A stretch of 64,000 nt of DNA, from positions 4,154,001 to 4,218,000 of the forward strand of contig CM034140.1 of the NCBI GenBank assembly GCA_019914995.1. The letters are read 5' to 3'. The position numbers and the translations under genes are program-made. Every line of letters begins with the position of its first letter. Positions within the stretch are counted from its first letter, which is position 1. The stretch is from Acanthochlamys bracteata (Eukaryota; Streptophyta; Magnoliopsida; Pandanales; Velloziaceae). This document shows positions 62,806 through 64,000 of this stretch, piece after piece. The notes under the pieces were generated by a model, which saw only the letters and a program-made list of their open reading frames with translations, was not told where the DNA came from and ran no database searches.

Positions 62806-63660
62806 TTACCAAAGATCTAATTTTGTGCTACAACGCTGAGACACAACCTTTGAACTCTTCTCCAATTTGTCGACGCTAACTTCACAATTGACTTTAACCC
62901 AAACCCTCCAGCTCCTAAGCTTCCAGAGTTCATATCTCACCGGCGCTCTAACGCTCAGCTTCAACTCCGCAGATCCACGCCGGAGCTCAGCCGCAATCTC
63001 TTTCTGCATTGCATCAGACAATCTCACACCCGATCCTTTAATCAACACCTTGACTGTAGTTGAGTTCCTCTTTGGTTGTTTGAATTCCGGCCAATAAGAC
63101 TGCGCTACGTTAGTTGAATCAGCACTTGAGTACAAAAGCTTAACGCTGCCGTTGCTGGTGTATTTAACGGCGAGCTTTTTGTTAGGGTTGATCGAACGGA
63201 TCTCAGTAGTAACGTTGGGTGAAAGACCCGGTGATCTCGCTCTTGTTGTTGTCGTTGCAGGGTTGAGTCCTGCGGCGGAAATATTGATTATGGAAAATTC
63301 GGGTAGTTTTGGTTTTAGAGAGAGATAGAGAATTCCGGCGACGACTGCGATAAAGAAGACGATTGCGGCTATCGAAATCAGAGTGTAAGAGAGATAGCGG
63401 TAACAAGAACGTCGTCGACGGCTAGAAGCTTTACGAGCGTAGAGGTTAGCACGGTGAGCGTTTTCCGGGGGAGGAACGCTGAAGATTTGATCTTTGGGTA
63501 CTTGAACGACGTAGGTGCCAGGATTAATCCTGGGTTTGTTGATGAATGTGGAAGAAGTTGTAGTCGTGGAAGATGCTGGAGAGAGCGGTGCTAATGGATC
63601 GTCGTTATCGAGCGATACATCGTCGACGTTGGCTGCTGCCGGGTGCACTCGCTCCGACAT
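62806..63660 (-). CDS. NHL (NDR1/HIN1-like) LEA-2 membrane protein
   Basis: Single coding exon, 284 residues from the Met of MSERVHPAAANVDDVSL. The frame continues 11 codons upstream, but a TTGCAG acceptor just before it (near 63676) shows that part is 5' UTR. A proline- and Ser/Thr-rich cytosolic N-terminus contains KPRINPGTYVVQVPKDQIF. Then come a basic stretch ASSRRRRSCYRYL and one membrane helix at about residues 91-114 (YTLISIAAIVFFIAVVAGIL). The outer part is a LEA_2 domain at about 150-270 (NPNKKLAVKYTSNGSVKLLY). This is the NHL family of plasma-membrane proteins linked to pathogen and abiotic stress responses; this one is closest in layout to the long-tailed NHL13-type members. The role of this copy is not established. 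A UTR intron probably spans about 63679-63872. Confidence 0.87.
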   Translation of the reverse strand: MSERVHPAAANVDDVSLDNDDPLAPLSPASSTTTTSSTFINKPRINPGTYVVQVPKDQIFSVPPPENAHRANLYARKASSRRRRSCYRYLSYTLISIAAIVFFIAVVAGILYLSLKPKLPEFSIINISAAGLNPATTTTRARSPGLSPNVTTEIRSINPNKKLAVKYTSNGSVKLLYSSADSTNVAQSYWPEFKQPKRNSTTVKVLIKGSGVRLSDAMQKEIAAELRRGSAELKLSVRAPVRYELWKLRSWRVWVKVNCEVSVDKLEKSSKVVSQRCSTKLDLW

Positions 63661-64000
63661 TGCCTTCTGTCCTCCCTGCAACAGATCATACAAAAGATCA
63701 ACAAAAACAGAGCTTCTTAACTACAGATTCACAAATAACAAAACAAAAAAACGAAACAGAGCATAGTAAGAAAAATAAATGGATTTCGAATAATCCAATG
63801 TTTTCAGCTACAAAACAACTTCACGAATGAAAGAGAAAAACAAGATCAAGTAACAGATCTATATAAACTAACCTGTGAATCTGCTGCAAACCTTGTTCAG
63901 GTTGGATTTTTTTTTTTGTTGTTCTTGATCCCAGATCGTAACTAGTAATTAAGAAAGAAGAAATGGAAGAATTTTGTTGTTGTTTTTGCAAACAGTGGGA
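63661..64000 (-). other. 5' UTR and UTR intron of NHL gene
   Basis: The minus strand shows a donor-like CACAG/GTTAGT near 63872 and an acceptor TTGCAG near 63676, framing a leader intron. The upstream leader exon runs towards the window end. No coding sequence is seen. Confidence 0.55.

Noticed and set aside
1-64000. CRISPR arrays, operons, prophage or other prokaryotic systems
   Set aside because: The window is intron-bearing plant nuclear DNA; the direct repeats seen are isolated duplications or microsatellites without spacers.

Overview
This 64 kb window is nuclear DNA of a flowering plant, most likely a woody eudicot. The evidence is intron-rich genes with GT-AG junctions, strongly AT-rich intergenic DNA, plant-specific families (UBA2, a CLE-like peptide, NHL/LEA-2 and a plant F-box subfamily), a plant-type U2 snRNA promoter, and many short non-autonomous DNA transposons. 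The species cannot be named from the sequence alone. I rebuilt exon structures by hand from splice signals, reading-frame continuity and family similarity; there is no transcript evidence.

Layout. 1-1492: non-coding, probably the 3' side of the first gene. 1493-2959 (-): UBA2-type two-RRM protein. 3126-3198 (+): tRNA-Ala(UGC). 3505-7565 (+): serine-rich protein of unknown function, 8 exons. 7566-11800: transposon-rich spacer with an 871-bp inverted-repeat element. 12292-16716 (+): long coiled-coil protein, 4 exons. 16717-22200: gene-poor. 22205-22375 (-): orphan exon-like ORF. 22671-22946 (+): small secreted CLE-like peptide precursor with an odd C-terminal motif. 22947-27287: repeats. 27288-32119 (+): COMM-domain-like protein, 6 exons. 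33908-36715 (-): centromeric histone CENH3, 7 exons. 38722-40428 (-): ribosomal protein eL30, 5 exons. 41294-42709: two hAT-like MITEs almost back to back. 42990-47161 (-): UreH/NiCoT-like six-helix membrane protein, 3 exons. 47570-47765 (-): U2 snRNA with USE and TATA. 49216-49764 (-): decayed DUF309 gene. 50227-55445 (+): NSE1, the RING-like subunit of the SMC5/6 complex, 6 exons. 57275-58339 (-): F-box protein. 60822-61397: second member of the transposon family seen at 8280. 62806-63660 (-): NHL/LEA-2 membrane protein.

The genes do not form a pathway. Several are housekeeping genes for chromosome and RNA biology: CENH3 marks centromeres, NSE1 acts in SMC5/6 DNA repair, eL30 and tRNA-Ala serve translation, U2 serves splicing, and UBA2 binds RNA. 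Their proximity is ordinary plant gene clustering. The most useful second-look items are the DUF309 pseudogene, the atypical CLE-like peptide, the related MITE families with recognisable target-site duplications, the GC-rich island inside a TA microsatellite of an NSE1 intron, and the COMM-domain candidate. I found no clear evidence of a wholly new system.
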